A DNA stretch of 36,452 nt from Actinomycetota bacterium. GTDB taxonomy: Bacteria; Actinomycetota; Acidimicrobiia; Acidimicrobiales; AC-35. The stretch's first letter is position 1. Each line of letters starts with the position of its first letter. This document shows positions 22,983-31,598 of this stretch, in pieces. The notes beneath the pieces are model-generated. The model ran no database searches and was not told where the DNA came from. It saw only the letters and a program-made list of their open reading frames with translations. Location of the stretch: assembly GCA_005884125.1 (NCBI GenBank), contig VAXP01000119.1, forward strand, positions 81,708 through 118,159, read 5' to 3'. Made by a program: the position numbers and the translations under genes.

Positions 22983-24185
22983 TCAGGCAGAAGGTTCGCT
23001 GCCCACGACGCTGACGAAGCTGACGCACTGGCCGGGCGCACCGCCCAGGTTGTGGGTGAGCGCCAGCTTCCGGCCCCGCTCCACCGCCGCGACCCGGCGG
23101 GCCTCGGGGGCCTGGCCCCGGAGCTGGAGCCAGCACTCGAAGAGCATGCGCAGCCCCGACGCCCCGATGGGATGGCCGAAGGACTTGAGGCCGCCGTCGG
23201 GGTTCACGGCCAGCTCCCCGTCCAGGTCGAAGGTGCCGGCCAGCACCTCCTTCCAGGCGAAGCCACGCTCGGCGAAGCCCAGGTCCTCCATGAGGACGAG
23301 CTCGGTGGGCGTGAAGCAGTCGTGCACCTCGGCCATGGCCAGCTCGGCCCGAGGGTCGCTGATGCCGGCCTGGCTGTAGGCGTCCTGGGCCGAGCGCACC
23401 ACCTCGGTGAAGGTGGTGTAGTCGTAGTCGGGGTCGATGGGCCCGGCCGCGGGGCCGGACACGAAGGACAGCGCCTTCACGTACAGGGGGTTGTCGGTGT
23501 AGCGGTGGGCGTCCTCGGCCCGCACGATCACGGCCGCGGCCGAGCCGTCGGAGACGCCCGAGCAGTCGAAGATCCCCAGCTGGCCCGCCACCAGCGGGGA
23601 GCAGGCGATCGTCTCCTTCGACACCTCCTTGCGGAACTGGGCCCGCGGGTTGAGAGCGCCGTTGTGGTGGTTCTTCCAGGCGATGCGGGTGAAGACTTCC
23701 TTCATCTCGTCGGGGTCCACGCCGTACTTGGCCGCGTAGGCGGGGGCCAGGAGGCTGAACATGGCCGGCGCCGTCAGCGGCGCGGTGGTGCCGTCATTCG
23801 GCGGCGCGCTCCCCACCAGGCCCGAGAAGCCGGAGTCCTTGAGCTTCTCCACCCCCACGGCCATGGCCGTGTCGTAGGCGCCCGAGGCCACCGCGTAGCA
23901 CGCGTTGCGGAAGGCCTCCGAGCCGGTGGCGCACATGTTCTCCAGGCGGGAGACGGGCTTGTAGTCGATCTTCAGCGGCCGCGACAGGGTGAGGCCGCTG
24001 ATGCCCGAGCCCATGGTGCCCAACCAGAAGGCGTCGATGTCGTCGAGCTTGACCCCGGCCGAGCCCAGGGCCTCGGTGGTGGAATCGACCAGGAGCTCGT
24101 CGGTGCCCTTGTGCCAGTGCTCGCCGAAGGGCGTGCACCCCATGCCCACGATGGCCACCCGGTCGCGGATCCCCCTTGACGCCAT
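22983..24185 (-). CDS. Thiolase-family (SCP-x type) acyltransferase or lyase
   Basis: This 400-residue protein of the thiolase fold opens RVAIVGMGCTPFGEHWHKGT. It has the nucleophile Cys85 in SRLENMCATGSEAFRNACYA, an EVHDCFTPTELV block and the GHPIGASGLRM histidine motif near the end. SCP-x-type thiolases commonly pair with OB-fold (DUF35) proteins, and in Ltp2–ChsH2 the pair acts as an aldolase in steroid side-chain breakdown. Here the partner, a fused HMG-CoA-synthase-like/OB-fold protein, is directly upstream with a 4-base gap. Whether this one condenses or cleaves is open. Confidence 0.88.
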   Translation of the reverse strand: MASRGIRDRVAIVGMGCTPFGEHWHKGTDELLVDSTTEALGSAGVKLDDIDAFWLGTMGSGISGLTLSRPLKIDYKPVSRLENMCATGSEAFRNACYAVASGAYDTAMAVGVEKLKDSGFSGLVGSAPPNDGTTAPLTAPAMFSLLAPAYAAKYGVDPDEMKEVFTRIAWKNHHNGALNPRAQFRKEVSKETIACSPLVAGQLGIFDCSGVSDGSAAAVIVRAEDAHRYTDNPLYVKALSFVSGPAAGPIDPDYDYTTFTEVVRSAQDAYSQAGISDPRAELAMAEVHDCFTPTELVLMEDLGFAERGFAWKEVLAGTFDLDGELAVNPDGGLKSFGHPIGASGLRMLFECWLQLRGQAPEARRVAAVERGRKLALTHNLGGAPGQCVSFVSVVGSEPSA

Positions 24186-24189
24186 TGCC

Positions 24190-25635
24190 TCACGCTCCCT
24201 TCTCGACAGCGGCCGCCAGAGGGCGGGCCTTCCAGAAGTAGTTGTGGACGTCGCCCGCGGTGAACAACCGCCGGAACGTCATCTCCACCCGATCTCCCAC
24301 CTTCACCTTGGTCGGGTCCACGTCGGTCATCTCGCACTGCAGCCGCCCGCCCTGGTCGAAGTCCACCACCACCACGACCACGGGTGGGGACAGCGAGAAG
24401 GCGAGCCGGTCGACCGTGAACGTCACGACGGTACCGGGCACGTCGGCCAGGCGCTCGGGGACCATCTGGTCCACGGCGTGGCACTTCACGCACACCCGGG
24501 AGGGCGGGAGGTGACGGGCCCCGCAGGCCACGCACCGGCTGGCCGTGAAGGCGAACTTCCAGTCCTCGTGGCGGTGGGACACGGGGGCGGAGGGGGCCTC
24601 GGGGTCGGGCCGGCGGGGCGGCTCCCGGCGCAGCTGGCCCCGCCAGGTGAGGAAGGTGGGATACGACACCTGGCCCTGGCCGGAAGCCAGCTGGTCGGCG
24701 ACCGTCACCCGCCGGCGTCCGTTCTGGTAGGCGGTCAGGGCCTCGGTGGTGCGCCACAGCTGCACGTCGGCGCCGTCGGCCAGGGTGATGACGGCGATGA
24801 CCTGCCCCGGCCGGGCCCGGTCCATGGTCGCGGCCAGGGCCAGGGGTCCCTGGGCCGTTCCCGTGCTGCCCACCGCCGGGGTCACCTCGTCGGCGACCAG
24901 GGCCTCGGCCCGGGCCCCCAGGGAGGCCGACAGCCGGCGGGCGGCGCGCGGGTGGGTGCCGGCCACGATCACGTGGTCCAGCGCCTCGGCCGTGAGCCCG
25001 GCCGCCTTCAAGGCGTCGGTGACCGCGGCCTCGGCCAGGGGCAGGTAGGCCTGCTCGCCGAAGCGCTCCTCCCACACGTGGGAGGAGGACTGCCCGGGCA
25101 GGCGCCAGCGGTCCAGGAACTCGGCGGTGGCCGAGGCGGCGGCGACGGGCTCGGCCACCACGCCGGGGCCGTCACCCAGGAGCAGGGCGGCGGCGCCGTC
25201 CCCGCCCCCCGTCTCGTCTCCGCTGCCGGGGAGCCCGCCCCTGACGTCGGACAGCAGCACCAGGGCCACCCTCCCGGCGCCGGCGGCGTCGAGGCCGGCC
25301 CGCAGGGCGCCCACGCCGGAGCGCACGGCCCCGGCCATGTCGACGGCGAGCGCCGCCTGGTCCAGTCCCAGGGCGGCGTGGATAGCCGTGGCGTTGGTCT
25401 TGTCGGCGTAGGCGGGATCGGCGGTGGCGAAGTAGACGACCTCGGGTGCCGAGTCGGGCCCGGCCGCGGCCAGCGCCGCCCGTCCCGCCTCCACGGCCAT
25501 CGACGTGGTGTCTTCGTCGTAGCCGGCCACGGCCCGGGCCCCCGGCCCGGCGGTCGTGCCCAGGGCGGCGCCGATCTCCGAGCGCGCCAGACGGTAGTAA
25601 GGCAGGTAGCTGCCGTAGGCCAGGATGCCGGGCAT
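24190..25635 (-). CDS. HMG-CoA-synthase-like protein fused to a zinc-ribbon/OB-fold (DUF35) domain
   Basis: This 481-residue fusion has a thiolase-fold domain (about 1–310) with GYDEDTTSMAVEAGRAAL, VYFATADPAYADKTNATAIH and VAGTHPRAARRLSASLG. A zinc ribbon follows, with Cys368, Cys371, Cys382 and Cys385 (CVACGARHLPPSRVCVKC), and then an OB fold with VVVVVVDFDQGGRLQCEMTD. The condensing domain contains no cysteine at all, so the usual nucleophile is lost; the matching stretch is DMAGAVRSGVGAL at 99–111. GAGGAGAAG upstream of ATG 25635 fixes the start over a longer frame. It probably scaffolds or hands acyl-CoA to the thiolase that follows. Confidence 0.85.
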   Translation of the reverse strand: MPGILAYGSYLPYYRLARSEIGAALGTTAGPGARAVAGYDEDTTSMAVEAGRAALAAAGPDSAPEVVYFATADPAYADKTNATAIHAALGLDQAALAVDMAGAVRSGVGALRAGLDAAGAGRVALVLLSDVRGGLPGSGDETGGGDGAAALLLGDGPGVVAEPVAAASATAEFLDRWRLPGQSSSHVWEERFGEQAYLPLAEAAVTDALKAAGLTAEALDHVIVAGTHPRAARRLSASLGARAEALVADEVTPAVGSTGTAQGPLALAATMDRARPGQVIAVITLADGADVQLWRTTEALTAYQNGRRRVTVADQLASGQGQVSYPTFLTWRGQLRREPPRRPDPEAPSAPVSHRHEDWKFAFTASRCVACGARHLPPSRVCVKCHAVDQMVPERLADVPGTVVTFTVDRLAFSLSPPVVVVVVDFDQGGRLQCEMTDVDPTKVKVGDRVEMTFRRLFTAGDVHNYFWKARPLAAAVEKGA

Positions 25636-25675
25636 CAGCTTCTCCTCACGGCGGCCCCGGGGTGGGGAGGCCGCG

Positions 25676-25699
25676 CTTGACCAATCGGTCAAGAGCCTA
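25676..25699 (-). promoter_or_regulatory. Palindromic operator CTTGACC-N4-GGTCAAG with a -10-like box
   Basis: The perfect 7+4+7 palindrome (25676–25693, spacer AATC) is 41 bases upstream of the OB-fold fusion start. On the minus strand TAGGCT (25694–25699) directly abuts it, so a -10 box would place the start of transcription inside the palindrome. The same arms occur at 31613–31630. The pattern is typical of TetR-family operators in Actinobacteria. Confidence 0.65.
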
Positions 25700-26431
25700 G
25701 CCCGGCCCGCCGGGCCCGTGACCCTCCAGGGGCAGGGCCAGCTCGGGACTGTCGTTGCGCACGTCGTTGACCTCGGGGCCGACGGGGAACATCTCCAGCT
25801 CCTCGGCCGCGGTGGGGACGAGCAGGCCGCTCACCACGTCCAGGTCCTCGTTGCCGGGGTCGAGCCAGCCCTCCCAGCGGGCGCGGGAGAGCATCACGGG
25901 CATGCGGTCGTGGACCCGGCCCACGAGCTCGTCGGCCTCGGTGGTGATGATGGTGCACGACCTCAGGGGGTGGGCCTCAGGGTCGTCCGGGGGCCGCCAC
26001 AGGTCCCACAGCCCGGCGAAGGCCATGGGCTCGCCGTCCCTGCGGCGGATGAGGAAGGGCTGGCTCCGGCCCCGGCCCGACGGGCCCCGGCGCCACTCGT
26101 AGAAGGCGTCGGCGGGGACGATGCAGCGCCGGCGCTGGAGGGCCCGCTTGTAGGCCGCGCCCGTCCGCAGCTTCTCGACCCGGGCGTTGATCATGCGGTT
26201 GCCCACCGAGGGGTCCTTGGCCCAGTTGGGCACCAGCCCCCATCGGAAGGGGCCCAGGCGGCGGGTGCCCGAGGACCGGGACGTGGCCAGGGCCCACACC
26301 TTGGTGGTGGGGGCCACGTTCCAGCGGGCCGACGCGGCTTCGCCCGCCTCGTCCTCGTCCACCACCTCGTCGGCGCCGAAGCGCTCGGCCAGCAGGGACG
26401 GGGGCGTGGTGGCCACGTAGCGGCCGCACAC
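25697..26431 (-). CDS. SOS-response-associated peptidase (SRAP/YedK family)
   Basis: YedK/HMCES proteins cap abasic sites in single-stranded DNA by bonding them to the exposed N-terminal cysteine. With GTG 26431 as start the protein begins MCGRYVATTPP, so Cys2 becomes the catalytic residue after methionine removal; this decides the start. Other marks are WGLVPNWAKDPSVGNRMINA with the active-site Asn, FYEWRRGPSGRGRSQPF with the Glu, and VHDRMPVMLSRARWEGWLD with the His. At 244 residues the length is usual. GAGGAGG lies just upstream. The stop overlaps the -10-like box of the next operon downstream. Confidence 0.93.
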   Translation of the reverse strand: MCGRYVATTPPSLLAERFGADEVVDEDEAGEAASARWNVAPTTKVWALATSRSSGTRRLGPFRWGLVPNWAKDPSVGNRMINARVEKLRTGAAYKRALQRRRCIVPADAFYEWRRGPSGRGRSQPFLIRRRDGEPMAFAGLWDLWRPPDDPEAHPLRSCTIITTEADELVGRVHDRMPVMLSRARWEGWLDPGNEDLDVVSGLLVPTAAEELEMFPVGPEVNDVRNDSPELALPLEGHGPGGPG

Positions 26432-26451
26432 CCTCCTCGACCCCTCTGCCC

Positions 26452-27453
26452 CTACCCGGAGGGAGCCGCGCCCATGGCCGCCCGCAGGGTGGCCTCGACC
26501 ACCGCGGCGCGGTCGGGGCCCCAGGGCAGGGGGAACACGATGGGCACCTCCACCCCGCCCTGAACGTAGGCCTGCACCGTGGCCCGCACGTGGTCGGCGT
26601 CGCCCATGACGTCGATGCCGTCCACCATGGCGTCGGACACCGCGGCCACCGCCCCCTCCCGGTCGCGGGCGGCGTGGCGCTCGCGCACCGCGGCCACGGC
26701 CTCGCCGTAGCCGGCCTCGATGAAGTTGCGGGCATAGGCGTCGACCACGGCGTAGGAGAACAGGTCGCGCCTCGCCGCCTCGACGCCGTGCTCCCGCTCG
26801 CACACGCCGACGTGGACGTAGGCGTACACGGTGGCGTCGCCGCCCTTGCGGACCTGCTCGACCGACCAGGCGACGTGCGAGGCGGGCAGGTAGTTGAGCA
26901 GGACACCGTCGGCGATCTCACCGGCCAGGCGGAGCATGCCCTGATTGAGGGCGCCGATGACGATCTTGGGCCGGCGCTCGCCCAGGCGCAGGCCCAGGCG
27001 GAAGCCGGAGACCCGGTAGAAGTCGCCCTCGAAGTCGACGCGCTCGCCCGACAGGCACTCCCGCAGCAGCGTCACGAACTCCCGCACCTGGGCCAGGGGG
27101 CGCTCGCCGTAGTGGGCGCCGTGCCAGCGCCCGGCCACCACGGGCGAGGAGATGCCGACCCCCAGGATCACCTCCCGCTGCGGGGCCAGGGACTGGAGGG
27201 TGCCCCCGGCCATGGCCAGGAGCGGCGGGGTGCGCAGCTGGAGGGCGAGCACCCCGGTGGCCAGGTCCAGGCCGGGGGCGACCTGGGACACCGCCCCCAG
27301 GGTGGAGAAGGCCTCCGGCCCCGCCGCCTCGGCCACCCAGAGGGAGCGGTATCCCAGCTCCTGGCCCCGACGGGCCGCCTCCAGGGTGAAGGGCAGGCCC
27401 AGGCCCTGGAGGCTGGCCGCGGTGAGGCCGACGGGCACGGGGGCGGGGGGCAT
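26452..27453 (-). CDS. LLM-class (luciferase-like, probably F420-dependent) oxidoreductase
   Basis: This is a 333-residue TIM-barrel flavin/F420 enzyme. Marks are GYRSLWVAEAAGPEAFSTLG, LDLATGVLALQLRTPPLLAM, REVILGVGISSPVVAGRWHG, FEGDFYRVSGFRLGLRLGER and RLAGEIADGVLLNYLPASH. In Actinobacteria such proteins usually bind F420, although FMN is possible. The C-terminal part with GDADHVRATVQAYVQGGVEV is standard. The substrate is unknown. The ATG at 27453 has no Shine-Dalgarno sequence, and the 205-base gap to pilB shows no gene or convincing element. Confidence 0.87.
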   Translation of the reverse strand: MPPAPVPVGLTAASLQGLGLPFTLEAARRGQELGYRSLWVAEAAGPEAFSTLGAVSQVAPGLDLATGVLALQLRTPPLLAMAGGTLQSLAPQREVILGVGISSPVVAGRWHGAHYGERPLAQVREFVTLLRECLSGERVDFEGDFYRVSGFRLGLRLGERRPKIVIGALNQGMLRLAGEIADGVLLNYLPASHVAWSVEQVRKGGDATVYAYVHVGVCEREHGVEAARRDLFSYAVVDAYARNFIEAGYGEAVAAVRERHAARDREGAVAAVSDAMVDGIDVMGDADHVRATVQAYVQGGVEVPIVFPLPWGPDRAAVVEATLRAAMGAAPSG

Positions 27454-27658
27454 CGGGCGGGCACGGTAGCGGACGGCGCCGGCCCGGAGACCCTGGAGGC
27501 CGCCCGGGCCGCAGCCCTGCCCGGCCCCGCCACTCTCAGTACGATCTCAGCTACCAACAGTGTCAACGTCCCTAAGGAACGGGCCGGCCGCGCCGTTAGT
27601 AAGGAGTGAAAGGCGCCCCACCCCGTGCCGTTGGCACCCGATTGGGCGGAACGCGAGC

Positions 27659-29449
27659 ATGGAGACCATGGACCTGAGGCCGCCGCCCCCCGAGCCGGAC
27701 ACGGCTGAGGCGCGCTCCGACCAGGCCTCCCCTCGCCCCGGCCGCTTCGCCGGCACCCGGGCCATGGGCCGGCCCAAGCTGGGCCAGGTCCTGATCATGC
27801 AGGGCTCGGTGACCGAGGACGAGCTGGAGGCGGCCCTGGAGGCCCAGCGGGCCACGGGTGAGCGCATCGGGCGCATCCTCGTGGACGAGGGCGTCATCAC
27901 CGAGATCCAGCTGGTCCAGGCCCTGGCCGCGGCCTCGGGGGTCGACTTCGTCGACCTGAGCGAGCGCATCCTCGACCCCACCGCGGCCCGGCGCATCCCC
28001 GAGCCCTTCGCCCGCCGCAGCAAGGCCGTCCCCATCGCCTGGGAGGACGACCGCCTGGTGGTGGCCATGGTGAACCCGTCGGACGTGTTCACCCTGGACG
28101 ACCTCCGCACCATGAGCGGCGTCCCCGTCCGCCCCGTCATGGCCGACGAGCGCCAGCTCATGAAGGCCCTGGAGGGCGTGTGGCGGGGCGGCGCCGACGC
28201 CGAGGCCATGCTGCAGCTGGCCAGCGACGAGCTGGACGAGGACGACCTACCCGGAGGCGTCGCCGACACCACGGCCGACGCCCCCGTGGTGCAGTTCGTC
28301 AACGAGCTTCTGACCCGGGCCGTGCACGAGCGGGCCTCGGACATCCACCTCGAGCCCACGGGCGGGAGCCTGCGGGTGCGCTTCCGCGTGGACGGCGTGA
28401 CCCACGACGTCATGAACGTGCCCCGCCAGCTCCAGGCCCCGGTGATCTCCCGCCTCAAGATCATGGGCGACATCAACATCGCCGAGCACCGCCTGCCCCA
28501 GGACGGTCGGGTGACGATGTCGGTCGAGGGCCGGGCCGTGGACATCCGCATGGTGACGCTGCCCACCGCCTTCGGCGAGGCCTTCGTGCTCCGGCTTCTC
28601 GATCGCGACTCGGCCCTGCGTCCCATCTCCGATCTGGGCTTCATGCCCGAGCCCTTCGAGTCCTACACCAAGGCCTACAACGAGCCCTACGGCGCCATCC
28701 TCGTCACCGGGCCCACGGGTTCGGGCAAGTCGTCGACCCTCTACGCCACGCTCAACGAGATCAACGACCCCGGTCGCACCATCGTGACGGTCGAGGACCC
28801 CATCGAGTACCGCATGCCCGGCATCAAGCAGGTGCAGCTGAACATGAAGGCGGGCCTCACCTTCGCCTCCGCCCTGCGCTCCATCCTGCGGGCCGACCCC
28901 GACGTGGTGCTGGTGGGCGAGGTCCGCGACGTGGAGACGGCCCGCATCGCCATCGAGGCCGCCCTCACCGGCCACAAGGTGCTCTCGTCCCTGCACACCA
29001 ACTCGGCCGCGGCGACGCCCGCCCGCCTGGTGGACATGGGCGTCGAGCCCTACCTGGTCACCTCCGCCCTCAGCTGCGTGCTGGCCCAGCGCCTGGTGCG
29101 CCAGCTGTGCAAGTGCCGCGAGCCCATCGAGCCCGAACCCTCCGACCTGGAGCAGGCCGGGTGGCCCGCGGGCGCCCGTCCGGCCGAGGAGCTGCAGGCC
29201 CGCTTCTGCCGGGCCGTGGGCTGCGACTTCTGCGGCGGGACCGGATACCGGGGCCGCTTCGCCGTGTTCGAGGTCATGCCCATGAGCCCGGAGATCTGCC
29301 AGCTCGTGCTGCGCCGGGCCTCGGCCGGTGAGGTGTCCAAGCTCGCCGTCGAGCAGGGCATGCTGACCATGCGCATGGACGGGCTGCGCAAGGCCGCGGC
29401 CGGTCTCACCACCATCGAGGAGGTCCTGCGGGTCATCCCCGCAGGCTGA
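27659..29449 (+). CDS. pilB: Type IV pilus/type II secretion assembly ATPase PilB (GspE family)
   Basis: This cytoplasmic AAA-type ATPase drives pilus extension. The 596 residues have an N-terminal GspE-N domain (LGQVLIMQGSVTEDELEAAL), a second domain with ASDIHLEPTGGSLRVRFRVD, Walker A VTGPTGSGKSSTLYATL, the Asp box TVEDPIEYRMPGIKQVQLN, Walker B RADPDVVLVGEVRDVETARI, and a four-Cys zinc site (CKC and CDFC). A His box (GHKVLSSLHTNSA) is present. ATG 27659 has only a weak ribosome site; a frame start at 27560 and a later ATG at 27668 are alternatives. No pilC, pilT or pilin gene lies within the window. Confidence 0.93.
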   Translation: METMDLRPPPPEPDTAEARSDQASPRPGRFAGTRAMGRPKLGQVLIMQGSVTEDELEAALEAQRATGERIGRILVDEGVITEIQLVQALAAASGVDFVDLSERILDPTAARRIPEPFARRSKAVPIAWEDDRLVVAMVNPSDVFTLDDLRTMSGVPVRPVMADERQLMKALEGVWRGGADAEAMLQLASDELDEDDLPGGVADTTADAPVVQFVNELLTRAVHERASDIHLEPTGGSLRVRFRVDGVTHDVMNVPRQLQAPVISRLKIMGDINIAEHRLPQDGRVTMSVEGRAVDIRMVTLPTAFGEAFVLRLLDRDSALRPISDLGFMPEPFESYTKAYNEPYGAILVTGPTGSGKSSTLYATLNEINDPGRTIVTVEDPIEYRMPGIKQVQLNMKAGLTFASALRSILRADPDVVLVGEVRDVETARIAIEAALTGHKVLSSLHTNSAAATPARLVDMGVEPYLVTSALSCVLAQRLVRQLCKCREPIEPEPSDLEQAGWPAGARPAEELQARFCRAVGCDFCGGTGYRGRFAVFEVMPMSPEICQLVLRRASAGEVSKLAVEQGMLTMRMDGLRKAAAGLTTIEEVLRVIPAG

Positions 29450-29468
29450 GCCTCCGCCGAAGGTGTAG

Positions 29469-29491
29469 CCCCGGGCGTTACCATCCCGGGG
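29469..29491. terminator. Hairpin between pilB and the PsiE-like gene
   Basis: CCCCGGG (29469–29475) and CCCGGGG (29485–29491) form a 7-bp stem with a nine-base loop. It starts 20 bases after the pilB stop and ends two bases before the PsiE-like GTG. Because it runs up to the next start codon it could also mask translation initiation. There is no T-run. Confidence 0.45.
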
Positions 29492-29493
29492 AC

Positions 29494-30006
29494 GTGCAGC
29501 GATCAGCCGTGAGCGGCCAAGAGTCCCAACATGGGTGGGACGCGCGCCGCCAGGAGCGGGAGCGCACGCCCCGCCACATCCTGCCCCTGGTCTGGGCCGA
29601 GGACGCGATGCACTACGCCGTGGCCGCCGTGCTGGTGGCGGTGGCCGCCGTCTTCCTGGTGCACACCGTGGCCGACGCCCTGCGCAGCCACCAGGCCTTC
29701 CCGGACGCGGTGCTCTCCCTCATCGAGAGCCTGCTGTTCGTGATCATCGTGCTCGAGCTGTTCACCACGGTGGTGTCGCACTTCCGGGAGGGAGGCTTCC
29801 AGCTCAAGCCCTTCCTCATCATCGGCATCGTGTCGGGCGTGCGCCACGTGCTCACGGCCGGAGCCCGCACCGCGCTCGACGCCCACTTCGACAAGATCAT
29901 GATCGAGCTGGGTGTGAACACCGGGATCGTGGTGGGCCTGGTCGTGGCCCTGGTGCTCGTCCACCGCTCCGAGCGCCCCGGGCTGGGCGGCGGCATCGAG
30001 GAGTAG
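29494..30006 (+). CDS. PsiE-like membrane protein
   Basis: The 170 residues hold four membrane helices: AMHYAVAAVLVAVAAVFLVH, VLSLIESLLFVIIVLELFTT, FLIIGIVSGVRHVLTAGART and TGIVVGLVVALVLVH. FLIIGIVSGVRHVL and the flanking WAEDAMHYAVA match the PsiE (phosphate-starvation-inducible E) domain, whose function is unknown. The start is GTG 29494 or GTG 29509; the conserved EDAMHY sits near residue 36, so the protein starts upstream of the ATG there. It follows pilB by 44 bases, separated by a hairpin. I see no Pho-box to support phosphate control. Confidence 0.8.
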   Translation: MQRSAVSGQESQHGWDARRQERERTPRHILPLVWAEDAMHYAVAAVLVAVAAVFLVHTVADALRSHQAFPDAVLSLIESLLFVIIVLELFTTVVSHFREGGFQLKPFLIIGIVSGVRHVLTAGARTALDAHFDKIMIELGVNTGIVVGLVVALVLVHRSERPGLGGGIEE

Positions 30007-30010
30007 GGCC

Positions 30011-31549
30011 TCAGGCCACGGCGGCGGCCGTCCAGGCCCGGCGCTCCTCGTCCAGGGGCGCCTCCTCCACCGTCCCCCCCGGGCCGAGCACGACGGTGGC
30101 CCTGCGCCCGGCGTCGTAGCGGGGCCAGGCGCCGGTCACGCCGTCGGCGGGCTCGCCCGTGCGGGCGAACGAGAGCCAGGCCTGCTGCATGCGGGCGGCC
30201 AGGGCGTCGACCTCGGGGCCGGCGCCGGTGAAGGTGGAGATGCCGGGGTACACGTGGGTGCCCCACACGAAGGGGATCTCCAGCGCGTGGCAGGAGCGCA
30301 GGGCCCCGCCGAAGGCGGGCGACTCCCAGGTGAACAGGTAGGCGTGGACGGGCGCGCCCACCCGGGCCTGGGCCTCGGCCAGGCGGATGGCGGGCAGCCG
30401 GAACACCAGGTCGGACTGCACGGCCACCCAGAGGTCCCTCGGCGTCACGGGCTGGCCCCGCCCGGCCCGGGCCCCGGTGTAGGTGCGCAGCACCTCGCCC
30501 ACCTCGGCACCCAGGCGCCCGTTGCCCGCGGCGAGCAGGGCCGAGAGCCGGCGTTGCAGGTGCTCGTCGTCCAGCCTGGCCGCGCCGGGGTCGGCCATGG
30601 CGAACATCTCCCACTCGTCGCGGTTGGTGCCGGAGATGGTGGCCACCCCGGCCGACAGCCCCGCGGCGATGGCCTCGCTGGGGTGGCGCTCCAGCACGGC
30701 GCCGTCGACCACGGGCTGCAGGGGCAGGCCCTGGGCCATGCCCCGGCGGGCCCACAGGCCCTCCTGGGCCTCGAGCAGGGCGCCCAGGGGGAGGGCCCGG
30801 GCCCGCTCCGGCTCCAGCACGTCGCAGCCCGCGGCGTGGAGCACCGACTCGGCCGTGGGCCCGGCCTCGTCCATGGGCAGGGCCGCGGGCGAGCCGCTCT
30901 GCATGATGGCCCGGAGGAAGAGCCCGGCCGCGGCGGGCGTCCCCATGAGCGTGCCCACGCTCATGGCCCCGGCCGACTCGCCGAACACCGTCACCTTCCC
31001 GGGGTCGCCGCCGAAGGCCTCGACGTTGTCCCTCACCCAGGTGAGGGCGGCGATCTGGTCGAGCAGGCCCCAGTTGCCCGCCGCCCCCGACTCCGGGTCG
31101 CGCAGGACGGGGTGGGCCAGGAAGCCGAGGGCGCCCAGGCGGTAGTTGACGGTGACGACGACCACGTCGCCCCCGCCGGCCAGGAAGCGGCCGTTGTAGA
31201 TGGGAAGGGACCCGGCCCCGGTGAGGAACCCGCCCCCGTGGATCCACACCATCACCGGCCGGGGCGGCGCCGGGGTGGAGGGGGTCCACACGTTGAGGGT
31301 GAGGCAGTCCTCGTCCGTCTCCAGGGCCGGCCCGGGCATGATCCGCTCGGTCGCCCCCGGCACCTGGGGGGCGGCGAAGCCGGCCTTGGTCGCGTCCCGC
31401 ACCCCGGTCCACGCCTGCGGGGGTCGGGGCGCCCGCCAGCGCAGGGGGCCCACCGGTGCCCGGGCGTAGGGGATGCCCCGGAAGACGTGCACGCCGTCTC
31501 GCTCCACGCCCTCGATGCGCCCATCCCGAGTCGTGACCGTCGGTCCCAC
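30011..31549 (-). CDS. Type-B carboxylesterase
   Basis: This 512-residue esterase has the cholinesterase/carboxylesterase fold: FRGIPYARAPVGPLRWRAP near the start, SEDCLTLN-type DEDCLTLNVWTP, oxyanion VWIHGGGF (104–107), nucleophile Ser192 in VTVFGESAGAMSVGTLM, a Glu in GTNRDEWEMF and the His in CHALEIPFVWG. There is no signal peptide, so it is probably cytoplasmic. GTG 31549 is preferred because GGGAGG lies eight bases upstream. A shared operator at 31613–31630 lies between it and the divergent ABC exporter; TTGACC-N19-TAGTCT forms its promoter. Substrate is unknown. Confidence 0.92.
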   Translation of the reverse strand: MGPTVTTRDGRIEGVERDGVHVFRGIPYARAPVGPLRWRAPRPPQAWTGVRDATKAGFAAPQVPGATERIMPGPALETDEDCLTLNVWTPSTPAPPRPVMVWIHGGGFLTGAGSLPIYNGRFLAGGGDVVVVTVNYRLGALGFLAHPVLRDPESGAAGNWGLLDQIAALTWVRDNVEAFGGDPGKVTVFGESAGAMSVGTLMGTPAAAGLFLRAIMQSGSPAALPMDEAGPTAESVLHAAGCDVLEPERARALPLGALLEAQEGLWARRGMAQGLPLQPVVDGAVLERHPSEAIAAGLSAGVATISGTNRDEWEMFAMADPGAARLDDEHLQRRLSALLAAGNGRLGAEVGEVLRTYTGARAGRGQPVTPRDLWVAVQSDLVFRLPAIRLAEAQARVGAPVHAYLFTWESPAFGGALRSCHALEIPFVWGTHVYPGISTFTGAGPEVDALAARMQQAWLSFARTGEPADGVTGAWPRYDAGRRATVVLGPGGTVEEAPLDEERRAWTAAAVA

Positions 31550-31598
31550 GATCGCACCTCCCAGGGGGCTCGGGGCCCGAGCCCGCGCTCCGCAGGAC

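Noticed and set aside
24190-25635. A functional mevalonate-pathway HMG-CoA synthase
   Set aside because: The condensing cysteine is missing, and the window has dxs of the MEP route instead.
27538-27658. A riboswitch upstream of pilB (for example c-di-GMP type I)
   Set aside because: I looked for the GEMM core and its tetraloop pattern and could not fold the leader into it. It is only GC-rich sequence with short repeats.
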